From NCBI RefSeq assembly GCF_036711975.1, contig NC_091971.1, forward strand, positions 21,831,501-21,895,500: DNA of 64,000 bases, given 5' to 3'. Source of the stretch: Onthophagus taurus. Lineage: Eukaryota > Arthropoda > Insecta > Coleoptera > Scarabaeidae. Below, one piece after another: positions 11,289 through 22,389 of the stretch. A program made the position numbers and the translations under genes. Under the pieces are notes generated by a model. The model saw nothing but the letters and a program-made list of their open reading frames with translations. It was not told the DNA's origin and did not search any database. The stretch's first letter is position 1. Each line of letters opens with the position of its first letter.

Positions 11289-14248
11289 CTATTGTAGAAT
11301 ATCATTTAATTTGCCAATATTCGTTAAGGTTTTTAACCATTCTCTCACAACAAAGTTGGTGTTTCTCGAGCTCATAGACTGGTAATGTACTGATATAAAA
11401 CTCTTGTACAAGTTATATATTCTTGGTGCATAGAAGATGAAGCACTTTTGACCGATCGCTTTAGAAACCCTTGCCGGTTGAATGTCCATACGAACCTTCG
11501 ATCTAGTATGGTGCCCATGATCAACACTCCGCATAGTGGCCGGTGATTTTAATACATACTGTAGAATAGATTGGATATAAATTATGTATACTGACATGAC
11601 ATTCGATTTCTGAAAGACCTCATTCGAGGGGAACCTCACACCCACATTAAGCAGAACCTTTAATATTAGCTTTTGCAATGTATATATTTTTCCAATGTAA
11701 ATGTTTGAAGACCCTCCCCAACCAATAATACCATATCTCATAACTGATTCAGCCATCGCAAAATAGTATGATCTTAAAAATGTGCGTGAGACATGTGGCG
11801 ATAATTTTTTCATTAAGAACATCACCGATCTTAATTTTTTACAGACAATGTCGACGTGCTCATCCCACCTACAATTCTGATCCAGTGTCACACCAAGATA
11901 TCTTACAGACCTTACTTTATGAATCTTCGGACAATGGCAATCAATTGACTGACATGAATCAGCATGCATCACAATAACGTCCACCGACGGTTGTGTACTA
12001 TTGTATGTAGAGAAAGTTATAAAGTTCGTTTTTGCTAAGTTAAGGGTTAGTTTATTGCTTTCAAGCCATCTTAGCAAAATCCTCACGTCAGCAGTGGCCA
12101 ATGAAAACAAGTTTGGCCAAGACATATTTTTGAATAGCAAGACCGTATCGTCAGCATAAGATATCAGTTTACTACTCAAATTGAGCGCCAACAGGTCATT
12201 AATATAAATAAGAAATAACATTGGGCCAAGAACCGTGCCCTGAGGAACGCCGCAAGTTAAATTTCCCGGTAAACTAAAACAGGCATTTACTCTTACTTTC
12301 TGTGATCGATTTTGTAGGTAAGACTCGAATAATTTGAGGGGCAATCCTCTAACTCCGTAATGTTCAAGTTTGGCTAGTAGTATTTTATGATCAACTGTGT
12401 CAAACGCCTTCCGCAAGTCCAAGAACACTGCCATAGTACATAATGAGTCATCAAGTCCCTGATATATGTATTTTGATAACTCCGCGATAGCCGATGAAGC
12501 ACTTCTACCCTCCCTGAAACCAAACTGAGATTCACATAAAATATTGTGCTTCATCAGAAAGGCATTAACTCGACGGAAACAATATTTTCGAAAATCTTTG
12601 CAAAAGTTGTGATAAGCACAATTGGTCTGTAATTCTCAACATCTTTTCGCCTTTTTTATGTATCGGAATTATAATCGCACTCTTAAAAGCTAATGGAACA
12701 TAACCTTCTAGAAATATTTTGTTAATAATTACGCAGAGTGGCCTCGACAACTCATGTGCAATCTTTTTAATTGTAAACGAACTGAATGTGTCATCGCCCG
12801 CACTTCGTTTAGATTTAAGTTGTGAGATCACAGTGAAAATTTCTTCCTCAGTAGTAGGAAAAATAAACAAGGAATCAGGATTGCGGGGTATCACATCCGA
12901 TAAATCAAATTGAGATAAGTCATCTATTGAATTACTTGCTATATTGAGGAAGTATGAATTGAAAGCGTTAGCAATATCAGCATCACTGGTTTGAATACCC
13001 GTTTCAGTCTGTAGAGAACCCATTTTTGTATTATCCCTTTGCTTGTTTAACACAACATCAGCCACCCGCCACAATTTCTTAATATCCACGCCTGAAGAAA
13101 TTCTACTAAAATAGTTCGATTTTAAAGATTTAATCAATGAAGGTATCATTTTCTTATAATGTTGATATAACAAATTAAGATCCCGGTTTAACGGTTGTAG
13201 AACACACTGTCTACACAATTTATCCCTAACCTGTACAGATTTAACAACACCGGTCGTTATCCAGGGGTTTCTCCTCACTCAGTATTCTCCCCAACTCCGA
13301 TACACAACCATCAACGTTATCATTCACATCAATGTGTGATGCCCAATCTATTTGCTTAAGGTTTCGTCGGAGACCATTATAATCAATATGAGTCATCCAA
13401 CATTGATTACGACTTTTCCGTTGGTGCACCAGTCTTAACCCTTCAAGGCTTAATTTGACAAATATTGAAACATGATTCGTTATATTATTCCTCAAAACAA
13501 GTGGCAAAAACACAAAATCAGGGAAGTTTGATTTGATAAAGATGTGATCTATGATCGTCTTAGAATTTTTATCAACGCGAGTTGGTTGATTAATATAAGA
13601 CTTGAAACCATTCTGAGCCATGATATTTGTATATCGAAAAACAGTATCATCATTACTATTGAGTAAATCAAAATTTAGATCACCCACAACAACCTCCAAA
13701 GCCCCCAAATAGACAGTACTCAAGTAGTCTCCCAAGAGCTCGAGAAACAGTGCCCAATTCACAAACAAATGATATTCACCAATATTAAACTTTACTCTAA
13801 GCACGTTTAAGTTACCTAGACCATGAGAGGTGACATCATGACTTACAGATGACTTAACATAAACAATTACACTATCATTCTGATTAAACTTACTTTCTGA
13901 ATAATACATTTGGTAATTTGGAAGCTGATAAAATTCCAGACAATTAACATGCCAGGTTTCTGATAGAACAATGCAATCAAACATCTGATCGCACTGCTCC
14001 AGCATCACCAGTAACTGATCAAAGTTTTTATTAATGCTACGAATATTCAAATGTAATAACGTAAGCGATTTATAATTACATGAAAACCCCTGCAAATGAT
14101 CATAAAGGTCGTCTAGGGTATCAGCAACACGGGTAAGCAGATTTTGTTGTTCCAAATAATTGTCCATTTCTGTATCCATTGGATTGAGACGTATGTTTAT
14201 AGGTTTGTGACAAAAAGGGAAAAGGGAAAAAGGGACAAAAGAGGACAC
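11289..14248 (-). pseudogene. ORF2: APE endonuclease plus reverse transcriptase
   Basis: 13241-14248 is the endonuclease: LHLNIRSINKN, IVLSETWH, VVVGDLNFD, IDHIFI, and NHVS where SDH is usual. 12565-13278 holds the linker and RT start (RNPWITTG, KSKRSAGDD, IIPIHKKG). 11289-12554 holds the RT core: AVFLDLRKAFDTVDH, GVPQGTVLGPMLF and LISYADDTVLLF with the YADD catalytic pair intact, then RYLGVTLDQ and the C-terminal domain. Frames break near 13275, near 12640 and between 12565 and 12554. The stop of ORF1 (TAG at 14250-14248) overlaps the first codon of the ORF2 frame, which has no ATG there; the first ATG is downstream. Confidence 0.85.
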
Positions 14249-14415
14249 TAATCGTGTGAGTGGCTCATTGACGTTTCCGATGACCCAACATTTCTCATTT
14301 TCATGCGCAGATCCTCTTCATTTGTTATTTTTATTAAAGTATCCCCCGAATTTCTCCGCACCAGAATCCTTCCATTCCTCACCCAAACGTATTTAAAACA
14401 CAATTCGCGCGCCCT
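14248..14415 (-). pseudogene. ORF1 C-terminal fragment
   Basis: Minus strand encodes FKYVWVRNGRILVRRNSG, then IKITNEEDLRMK and a stop at 14248. This is the conserved C-terminal motif (YVWxxNGxILVR) of ORF1 proteins that pair with this ORF2 type, an RNA-binding chaperone that acts with ORF2 in the RNP. The N-terminal coiled coil is absent; similarity ends about 20 bp before the palindromic element at 14442. Confidence 0.7.
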
Positions 14416-14441
14416 TTTTTAAGAATATATATTATATTATA

Positions 14442-15652
14442 CAGGGTGTATCTGAATGACTGCAACAAACTTCAAGGGGTGATTCTTTAGTGAATTTTAA
14501 GGGTACTTTGATATATGAACCATGGGCGACTTCGGCTCCCCTAAGGAGCTACACCCCTCCAAAAATGGCGGAAAATTTTGGTTTAATTTTTTTTTCTCAA
14601 AAACCATAAAAGCTAGGAAAATGAAATTTGGGGAATATCTTTAACTCATAATAGGGCACGTTTTGACCCTATTTGTACTTTCAACCTACCCTTCTAAACT
14701 ACTAAACGTAACCACCCCTGTTCAATTTATGCCTAGATTTTTTTTATGAAGATGATAAATATATCGGAAAAAATTCAGTTAGATAGATAAAACTATTCTA
14801 AAACTTTTTTGTCTCTGTGATGTTCTTCGAAAATTTAATAATTTCTGGGAAAAAAGATAATTAAGCAAACACTAACTGTTAAGCTGTAGGGTTGTTAATC
14901 GAAACTTGGAATGAATTTTTAATGGAAAAATCTTAGTAGGCTTTGCAATCTTTGTCAGAAATATTTTTGACGTTTAAATGTCAAAACCAAACATGGTTTT
15001 CGTACTATTATTATTGTTTTATTTAAAATTTTGAAACGTCGAGTGGACGAGCGTAAATGCGATAGAACTTTATTTAAAAATTATTTTGAAAAAAATAATA
15101 ATAGTAAGAAAAACACTGACATTTAAACGTCAAAAATATTTCTGACAAAGATTGCAAAGCCTACTAAGATTTTTTCATTAAAATTCATTCCAACTTTTGA
15201 TCGACAACCCCGTTGTTTAACGTGCAGTGTTTGCTTTATTATTTTTTTTCTCAAAATATAGTCGTTTTTGGAAAAATTTTAGAGAGACAAAAAAGTTTTA
15301 GGATACTTTCATCTACCTAGAGAGAGAATTTTTTTAATGTATTTATCATCTGCGTAAAAAAGAATATTAGCCAAAATGTGAAGGACGTTTAGTAGTTTAG
15401 AAGGATAGGTTGAAAGTACAAGTAGGGTCAAAACATGCCCTATTATGAGTTAAACATATTCCCCAAATTTCATTTTCCTAGCGTTTATGGTTTTTGAGAA
15501 AAACAAATTGAACCAAAATTTTCCGCCATTTTTGGAGGGGTGTAGCTCCTTAGGGGAGCCGAAGTCGCCCATGGTTCATATATCAAAGTACCCTTAAAAT
15601 TCACTAAAGAATTACCCCTTGAAGTTTGTTGCAGTCATTCAGATACACCCTG
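14442..15652. mobile_element. 1.2-kb palindromic mariner-type MITE
   Basis: 1,211 bp with arms of about 590-600 bp meeting near 15055. Termini are CAGGGTGTATCTGAATGACT inward on both sides and both ends are flanked by TA (14440-14441, 15653-15654), the Tc1/mariner target. Arms differ by scattered substitutions only. No transposase; the centre carries ATT/AAT runs. It would extrude or transcribe as a very long hairpin. Confidence 0.9.
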
Positions 15653-15699
15653 TATACTGATTCTTCAGAAACAAAAATAGGAGCTGTTTTTTCCCAAAC
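15653..15699 (+). mobile_element. 47-bp shard of the Ty3/gypsy RNase H gene
   Basis: TATACTGATTCTTCAGAAAC onward matches 43228-43274 of the Ty3/gypsy element below at 44 of 47 positions. It begins exactly at the TA right of the palindromic element; nothing of the gypsy element is on the other side. Confidence 0.8.
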
Positions 15700-17532
15700 A
15701 AATATTATATATTATCTGATATATTAAGATATTATATATCTTTTTTTACCCTAAGGTTTCATTATTATTGTGATCTGATCATTAATAGGATCAATGAACA
15801 ATTTTATTCCAACCTTATTTACTACGAGTATCTTAAAACTAGAGGTCTTACTCACAAGTAACACTAGGGAAGTGCCATACGACGATTTTCTGGAAATTTG
15901 GCATACAAGTAGTGTATGGAAAAATATTTGACACGTATATCGTCATATAGATCTGCCCGATCGCCGTTTTAAGGGTAGAAATCACCCTTTCCGATTTTAG
16001 AGATGTGTTCGATTATTTTTATGATTGTTGCGAAATGATGTCATTAGGGGTTTTTAGGGTCCGTGATGACGAATCTGATATCTGTTTTCGAGAATTCAAA
16101 ATGACGGACACAGAATGGAAGGCGCATTTTTAAAAAATTGTACACCCTTGTTAAAACTTGCGAAAAATTTTAAACAATGTAAGAAATGATGATAATTTTA
16201 AAGGCGAATTTCTAGAAAAACTGTTCATATCAAAAACACAGCAAGAAGTATCATCGACCAACAACATGAGCAGCAATAGAAAAAATTTATTCGGATTTTC
16301 GGTCAGCAGGAATTAAAAGTAAAACAACTTTGTTACGTATATTATCCCTTCTGTGTTTTTTAATTGATATTATTTTTTTTTTTGATCTATGATGTATCTT
16401 TTCAGCAGTATCCTCAAAAATGGCGATTCCTATTTTATAAAAATAAAACCGTTCCTCAACTTTCCCCATTCAACTATAGGTGGAAATATTACAATTTTTT
16501 AATTACTTTAATAATAATTTTAAACTTTCAATGTTGCTCCAAATTTTATTCAAGATTTTAGTAACAATTATAAATTTCCATTTTATATAAATATTAAGCA
16601 TAACTTTTGTTAAAATTTGTTTTGAAACACGCAGTCCAAGAAATGACGTTAAGACCAAGTTTTTGTTAGCAAGGGTATATAAGAAAATCTGGATATGCTT
16701 TCATAACATTTTAAATTTTTCGTCAACGTGATAGTATCGATTGTGACAGAGTAATTTGTTGGTTTCGACATCATTAAAAATTTTATAATAAATTTTGAGT
16801 CGTGAAGACAAAACGCAAGTTAGCGGATTAATTCACAATACGATATTTTCTTTTGATAATAGTAATTATCATTTAGGGAGTTTTCCGGAATTTTTTTATC
16901 ACGAAATAAAAATTTATTCGACGTAAAGCCTCGTGGAAATTGAGGTAAGATTTTGTCATTCTTGTTAAATAAAATCATTCATTATTTTTTTTGCTGAAAT
17001 AAAGTTTCAACAAAAAAAATAATTCATTATTTTGTTTGCTGAAACTTTATATTAACGCCTAGAATTTTCATTTTTCAATATAGACTTTTTTTTTGTTCCA
17101 CCATTTTCTCTGAGAGCAAATTATCACCCTCAAATTTAATCCACCGCCATCCAGAGGAATTAAAAGGCTGAGGATTCTGAGATCTTTCGATTTGAAGACG
17201 ATACCATTAAGGTCAAATCGATTCAACGTATTTGTTTATTATTTCGGTTGCTTCACAACCTATATATATACATATATATTTTTTTTTGTAAAGAAGTTCT
17301 GTTTGATTGCAAAACAACACATCTATTATTTTATTTTTCTTTTCAATCTTACTCGTAGAACCCAAGCTTGCGTTAGAGAAGGTTATTAGTAATTTTATTA
17401 TCATTGTGTATCATTTTATATATTGTCACTTCTTAATTTTTTTATAAATCTTTACCTTACGGTATCTCAAAACATTTTCTTTGTTTTCCTTATACCGCCC
17501 TGATAGTGTAGCAATTTTTTAAAATCGCTAAT
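15700..17532. other. AT-rich stretch; short tandem duplication
   Basis: No gene recognised. 16975-17053 carries two imperfect copies of TTCATTATTTTTTTTGCTGA. A TATA-like TATATAAG lies at 16676, with no gene I can link to it. Confidence 0.4.
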
Positions 17533-17563
17533 ATTTCGATTGTTAAATTACAATCTTCTTCAG
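17533..17563 (-). ncRNA. Hammerhead-like motif at the 3' end of a Penelope-like element
   Basis: Minus strand: CTGAAGA, A, then a perfect 6-bp stem GATTGT/ACAATC with loop AATTTA, then GAAAT. Downstream, TAGC can pair with GCTA across about 14 bases. It lies about 0.4 kb 3' of the end of the Penelope C-terminal coding, where such motifs are known to occur in these elements. The cleavage-site U is not evident. Confidence 0.4.
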
Positions 17564-17972
17564 AGCATTTTATTGCTAAAGATTTTACAAGAAAAAACGT
17601 AAGTCAAGCAACCATATTTAAAAAGCAAAAATGTAAGGTACTTGTAACTTGAAGTGGCGTAAAATCTCAGAAATCGTCAAAAGTGAATTGATTAAAAACA
17701 TTATTAAAATTTAAAATTCAAAAAAAAAATTAAAATTTAAAAATGAAATATTAAATACTTATTAATAAAACGTGGAACAAGTATGTAGATGCAAAACGCA
17801 CGACTGTCAAATGTAAAAAATGGAAAACCCGTTTTTGGAGTCAGAAGACGATTCCCAAAAATTTCAAGATGTACAGTGTACAGAGAAAATTATCAAACAT
17901 ATGAACATTAAACAAAAATAAATTTAATTTATAAAGAATCTCTAAATGTTTTTATCATTAATAAATTTAACT

Positions 17973-18372
17973 CTAATTAATCGATATAAATCTAATTAAA
18001 AAAAACTTAAAAAAAAACATATCATTGGAGAAAGTTGAGGTGTTATTAGGATTAGAACCTTGTAAGTTGGATGAATTATTGTGGTTAAACCTATCTAAGG
18101 CAAACAAATAAGCATAAATGTTGCTAAGGTTCTGAGTATCAGTTTTAAAATTTACAGCATTCTGTGTATAATTGACCACCTCCTGTGTACCATCTCCAAG
18201 AACAGCCTATTATGATAATTACCTTCTGAATCCAAGATTTTTACATCATCCAACTTTATCCCAAGAGTCTACAGTCACTTGCATGTTTAGAGATTCTACA
18301 TTTCAGCCACTGACTGGTCTGACTAACGTACTTTCCATCACAACCCTTGCATGAAACACAGTAAATCAAGTT
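17973..18372 (-). pseudogene. Penelope GIY-YIG endonuclease, C-terminal piece
   Basis: Reads LIYCVSCKGCDGKYVSQTS, KCRISKHASDC, then after frame changes VKILDSEGNYHNRLFLEMVH and NFKTDTQNLSNIY, the typical tail of Penelope ORFs (the KILDSE...NRLFLE block follows GIY-YIG). The YVG of the nuclease is YVS here. The last part is in the frame of 17973-18179. This endonuclease nicks DNA for target priming in active elements. Confidence 0.8.
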
Positions 18373-18760
18373 TTTTTTTAGCAGATACTAATGTATGAGT
18401 AGGCATTGCACGTCAATAGAGGCCTGGCACATCAGCATTGTATATTTGGGCAGGTAGTAAACCCCTAATAACGTTTGATAACGTGTCAACAAAAATTGTA
18501 GCCCCAACTTCGTTAACACTAAGCTGTTTTCCTTGAATTTGTAATTCTCTAATTCCACGCCTTTCTTTAAAATTTCGCAAACACTCTTTAAAACAACCTG
18601 TTGAAAGTGTAAGTCTTTCAATCATCTGTAACTTTTCTGCACAATATTGTGCTTTAGCTAACAGATACGGACCGAACATCCGAAATGCTCGACAATCAGT
18701 TCGTACTGATATAATATCAAGAAAGATTTCCACAGCGTCATTTGCCATATTATTCAGTTT
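18373..18760 (-). pseudogene. Tigger/pogo-type transposase fragment
   Basis: Minus strand encodes GPYLLAKAQY, STGCFKECLRNFKERRGIRE, LQIQGKQLS and AQIYNADVPGLY, then a stop, RAMPTHTLVSAKKK. This is the end of the CENP-B/HTH region and the first part of the DDE domain of pogo/Tigger transposases (NADETGLxW). The catalytic-region DET reads DVP and the following Trp is a stop, so it is dead. Confidence 0.75.
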
Positions 18761-19001
18761 TTAGCGACAGGGGATAATCAGCAACGGTTAATATTTTATG
18801 AATGGTTATTGCAGCAACATGCCCAAAATAATGACTTCATTTCAAATGTTCTCTGGACAGAATCATGTTTTACACGAGAAGGTATAAATAATTACCATAA
18901 TGAACATATCTGGACATTTCAAAATCCGCATGCGATTAGACCAAGGAAATTTCAACAACGTTTCAGCATCAACGTTTGGGGTGGCATTACTGGACTTTTT
19001 T
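18761..19001 (+). pseudogene. Mariner/Tc-like transposase fragment
   Basis: Plus strand encodes QQRLIFYEWLLQQ, VLWTESCFTREGINN, IWTFQNPHAIR and FSINVWGGITGLF. This fits the first catalytic block of insect mariner/IS630 transposases (LFTDExxFxxxG...NPHxxxE...VNVWxGI). The catalytic D of TDE is lost (TES). It abuts the Tigger fragment in opposite orientation, and together they interrupt the Penelope element. Confidence 0.75.
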
Positions 19002-19342
19002 AGTCTACAGTTACTTGCATGTTTAGAGATTCTACATTTCAGCCACTGACTGGCCTGACCAACGTACATTCCATCACAACCCTTGCATGAAACACAGTAA
19101 ATCAAGTTGGATCTAAAATTACCATTAGTCTTATCCTTAAGATTAGTAAAATGGTTTCCTAATTTGTTATCATAACAGTCAATGATCTTTATGTTATCAA
19201 TACATTTCAACGTTATCTTTAACTGGTCGCTTAACCTTGCTATGTATGGAAGCTTTTTGTACGTGAAACGCTCTGTATTATTTAATTCAAGACTAGTTAA
19301 ACTGATCTGGTTGATATTATTATGTGAGTACGTTGAAAACAA
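19002..19342 (-). pseudogene. Penelope linker and GIY-YIG endonuclease, N-terminal piece
   Basis: Encodes KLPYIARLSDQLKITLK (linker), NLIYCVSCKGCDGMYVGQAS and KCRISKHASNC. The CxxC-xx-C zinc knuckle before YVG, the downstream Arg and the His are present. 19002-19108 duplicates 18266-18372 (103 of 107 identical). Confidence 0.8.
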
Positions 19343-19500
19343 AAGTCTGACTCTGAAAATGGAATTCTTTCATTTCTAGAATAATTTTCAGTTTCATCAG
19401 AAGCACATGTAAACTTGTAGTATTTTGGCTACCAGTTTTTATACTCTATGATATCTTCTGTTGCAACTTTCTTTACAGTAAAAGTGTTTTTGGCACTAGA

Positions 19501-19925
19501 AATTATAATGAGTTCAGTGAATGAAGGACATCATAAACTCGGTCAAGTTTCCATAAGCTTACTCCAAAATCTCTGACACAGGACAAAAAAGAATGTCCTC
19601 GCAAGAGGTAATACTGCTGCACCGTTTGAAACCTACTACTTTCAGTTAAGGCTATACATACATGCACATACACTTAAAAAGAAACATACTTTTCTATATG
19701 TATACTCCATTATGAATATAGTGACTACCATTACGGCCTTTTACAGCTACACCTATATGGTAAATATAAAAAAGGGATTTGTTTGTCTTTTAGTCGTGAA
19801 TGCAGAACATATTTACACGTAATTGAGATAAGCAAAAGAGATCTTGTACAGGGATCTGTGGCAGTTGTAGGTTCTACATGTAATCAAATGCAATAGCTGT
19901 AAGATCTCGTCGTTCTTTACATTTT
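19501..19925. other. No recognised feature
   Basis: Neither strand gives a supportable gene or structured repeat. Confidence 0.45.
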
Positions 19926-20330
19926 TCTCATTTTTAAAGCATTATAGAACTTCTTCGCTAGTTTTTTGTGAATAAGCGTTTCAGCAACAGCGGCTCTTTT
20001 TGTATTATCTCCTAAAGATGGACGTTTGATTTTGAGGGCTAATTCCTCACACTTGTTGCATGCGTCTACTTGGGGACGGCCAAAATGCAAATCAAAATTG
20101 TCATGAAAGAACTTAATGTAATAACCGTATTTAATTTTTGTGCCTGGAAATTTTACGTCCTAAGTCGGCGACTTATGTTGTTTCAGCAGTAAACGACTGT
20201 GGCGACATGGTTCTAATTCGGTAACAGTTATTAGCACATAAGTTCTTTCAGCACCAAAGAGGTCGAAACTGTATGTTAACATGGATAACTCAAAATAGCC
20301 AAAAAGTGACTTAGGTTGTTTCAGTAATAA
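19926..20330 (-). pseudogene. Unidentified Cys-containing transposon-like coding fragment
   Basis: Minus strand 20159-19926 has an uninterrupted frame of about 75-80 codons: VKFPGTKIKYGYY, IKFFHDNFDLHFGRPQVDAC, NKCEELALKIKRPSLGDNTK, RAAVAETLIHKKLAKKFY. A CxxC pair and the FGRPQVDxC phrase resemble transposon-derived insect proteins I have met but cannot name with certainty. 20160-20330 upstream gives a weaker continuation (LLLKQHKSPT preceded by a similar LLLKQPKS), including a stop. Function not assigned. Confidence 0.4.
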
Positions 20331-20722
20331 GCGATTCAATTATTACACTTAAAATTAATTGAAATATTAAACAATGTCATTATAAACATCATCATCGTTA
20401 GCATTCGTCATACTCATCACCTTTATCGTCACCATCAAACTAATTAGGAGGTCTTATCATACCTAATATGATTTTATTATTACGTTTTAGTTGTTTATGT
20501 GTTTTTCGCTTATTAGTCACAAGACAGTGACACTAGCATCTAGTTAAATAACAATATGTCAATATTTGTATTGATTCTCAATGTTTTCATGAGTATTCTC
20601 TTAATTTGCAATCATCCTTATGGCCTGCCTTAATGAAATCCTTTGATAATTATCCTGCGGCAGCGTTTCTGAACCTGTGGGGCGCCCCTTATTTTCAGTG
20701 GAGAAAAGGCATCATCTACTCA
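20331..20722. other. AT-rich, no recognised feature
   Basis: Contains CATCATC-type low-complexity sequence; nothing else supported. Remnants of the adjoining hAT may extend into 20600-20722. Confidence 0.4.
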
Positions 20723-21240
20723 TCACCCAACCCAAAATTCAAAGACAGATTTATTACTAAATTCTCTCTTGATTCTTGCAGTAAAGTCGATCAAGATTTC
20801 TTCTTCTACAATTGAGAGACCTTCGGGAGTAGTTCGAAATTTATCCCTAGCCCGCTCGTAACTTGCTACCAATTTGTCGTCAGCAAGAAAATACTTTTTA
20901 AAATTCTGTGCCAATACTAAATGACTTTCTATTATTACAAAAAGAACTTTCACATACTGTTCTTCTTCCTAGTATGTTTTGACACACTCATTCACATTTG
21001 CAAACATTTCTAGTTTTTTTTTGGTTCACATTTCTGCTCCACAGCTCCAACTTTCTACAAAAAGCACTAACTTTATCACTGCTATCCAACAGATGTGTCA
21101 TCTTCTAGAAAAGTGGCAATTTCCTTTTTTAACTCATAAACACGTTGTAGAAATTTCATATCCTTGCAAAGTGCATTAAAGATTTTTGATTTTAGGGGTC
21201 TCATTTTTATGTAATTTACTACAGAATCTTTCAAAAATCG
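20723..21240 (-). pseudogene. ZBED5/SCAND3-type hAT transposase, C-terminal part
   Basis: Minus strand gives VVNYIKMRPLKSKIFNALC, FLQRVYELKKEIATFLEDD, then KVSAFCRKLELWSRNVNQK, VLAQNFKKYFLADDK and PEGLSIVEEEILIDFTAR, in the order found in this hAT group (the part after the catalytic CMIHRE block). The stretch LLxHTEVRWLSRGK expected between the first two blocks is missing, an internal deletion. Stops and frame changes occur. Its N-terminal part lies at 25.34-25.66 kb beyond an inserted retrotransposon. Confidence 0.75.
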
Positions 21241-21648
21241 ACATCGAACGTACACGTGCTGTGTTGTGCTCCGTGTTTGTTTGCTGGTTAATGAGTACCC
21301 TGTGCTTTTTTGGGCGGTTAATTTTTCACTCAAGGTATTGTTTTAGAGCAATTTTATCAATTTCTACACAAGAAGTTATCAATAATAGATAATTAACGAT
21401 CTGTTTATAAAAATAAAATAATTTATCTTTTCCATACACGGAACTCGTTTACCTATCTCTTTCCACTTGTTTTTTGGGGTTCCTTTTCTTAATTCCCGCC
21501 GTGGCCCAACTTGCTGTGTGTTATTTTTAAAGTCTCCATGACGGGCCCCGTTGGAGTGAAACTTGTGTCCCGTGTATATTTCTCCCTATCCTTTTTTATT
21601 TAAATTTCCAGCAATATCCGATCGCATAATAATAATAGAAACGAAATC

Positions 21649-22389
21649 ATGGCAATTATTTGCAAATGCTGTAGTACTAAATGTAAAGACGGAGAATATG
21701 TAAAATGCTTTGTCTGTAGTAATACGTTTGCCAATGCCTGTGCAGGTTTACCTGCGACCGATTCGCGCTTACTGCGATCTCGCGCAAATATTAAGTGGAC
21801 TTGCGACGCTTGCGCAAGTTGCGATAATCCTTTGCAAGCTCTTAGATCCATTATAAATGATCTGGTAGCTGAGATGAAAACCTTATCAGATACTGTATCT
21901 GAATTGCGTGACAAGCAAAGTGTAGGGGCAATACCTCAGGAAAATACGATTGATGAGGTGATTGATGAAATAAATGAGCGTGAGCGTAGGGCACGGAATG
22001 TAATTGTTTCAAATGTGGTAGAGACTGATGATAGTATTCTAAAAGACGCGGTGCAAGTCATATTCAAAGATGTTCTTCGCGACCCCCCTCGTACTGAAAA
22101 AGTTTTTAGATTGGGGAAACCTTCAACCGAAGGAACAAATACTCGCCCAAGGCTTGTTAAAGTTATCTTTGAAAACAAATCTGACGCAAAACTAATTTTA
22201 AAGCGAGCTAACCAACTACGAAATTCTATAAATTTCAAAAATGTTTACATCGGATGTGATCGAACTCCACGCCAGCAGGATTATGAACGTAATATACGCC
22301 GTGAATTAAAACGTCGACTTGATAACGGCGAAAAGGATCTAAAAATACAATACACCAACGGATGTCCTCGTATAGTGAAGAAAAACTAG
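21649..22389 (+). CDS. Retrotransposon ORF1 with PHD-like zinc finger
   Basis: 246 residues, intact. Residues 5-60 form a PHD-like Cys-rich domain (CKCC, CFVCSNTFANAC, WTCDAC); the His expected after Phe (FHxxC) is Ala here. Residues 64-90 look coiled-coil (RSIINDLVAEMKTLSDTVSE). The C-terminal part (VIVSNVVE, RLGKP, RPRLVKVIF, KNVYIGCDRTPRQQ) is the conserved RNA-binding/CTD region of PHD-ORF1 proteins in CR1/Jockey-type elements. Expected role: binds element RNA in the RNP. The ORF2 start overlaps its last 28 bp in another frame. The Met at 21649 is preceded by an in-frame-free leader of about 400 bp. Confidence 0.85.
   Translation: MAIICKCCSTKCKDGEYVKCFVCSNTFANACAGLPATDSRLLRSRANIKWTCDACASCDNPLQALRSIINDLVAEMKTLSDTVSELRDKQSVGAIPQENTIDEVIDEINERERRARNVIVSNVVETDDSILKDAVQVIFKDVLRDPPRTEKVFRLGKPSTEGTNTRPRLVKVIFENKSDAKLILKRANQLRNSINFKNVYIGCDRTPRQQDYERNIRRELKRRLDNGEKDLKIQYTNGCPRIVKKN

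Larger units (their letters stand above)
10937..14420 (-). mobile_element. CR1/Crack-like non-LTR retrotransposon, 5'-truncated and frameshifted
   Basis: Minus-strand element with, in order, the C-terminal end of ORF1, ORF2 with APE endonuclease and RT, a 3' UTR and an AATAAA plus (TAA)n tail ending at 10937, inserted next to the palindromic array. The ORF1 N-terminus is missing. ORF2 carries at least three frame breaks, so the copy is dead. Confidence 0.85.
17973..19500 (-). mobile_element. Penelope-like element, 3' half, split by an insertion
   Basis: Minus-strand Penelope C-terminus in two pieces. 19002-19342 encodes the linker and GIY-YIG domain; 18266-18372 repeats part of GIY-YIG and 17973-18260 continues to the C-terminus. 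Between them sit 629 bp of foreign DNA (18373-19001). RT coding is not recognisable upstream (19343-19500 is doubtful). Confidence 0.8.
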
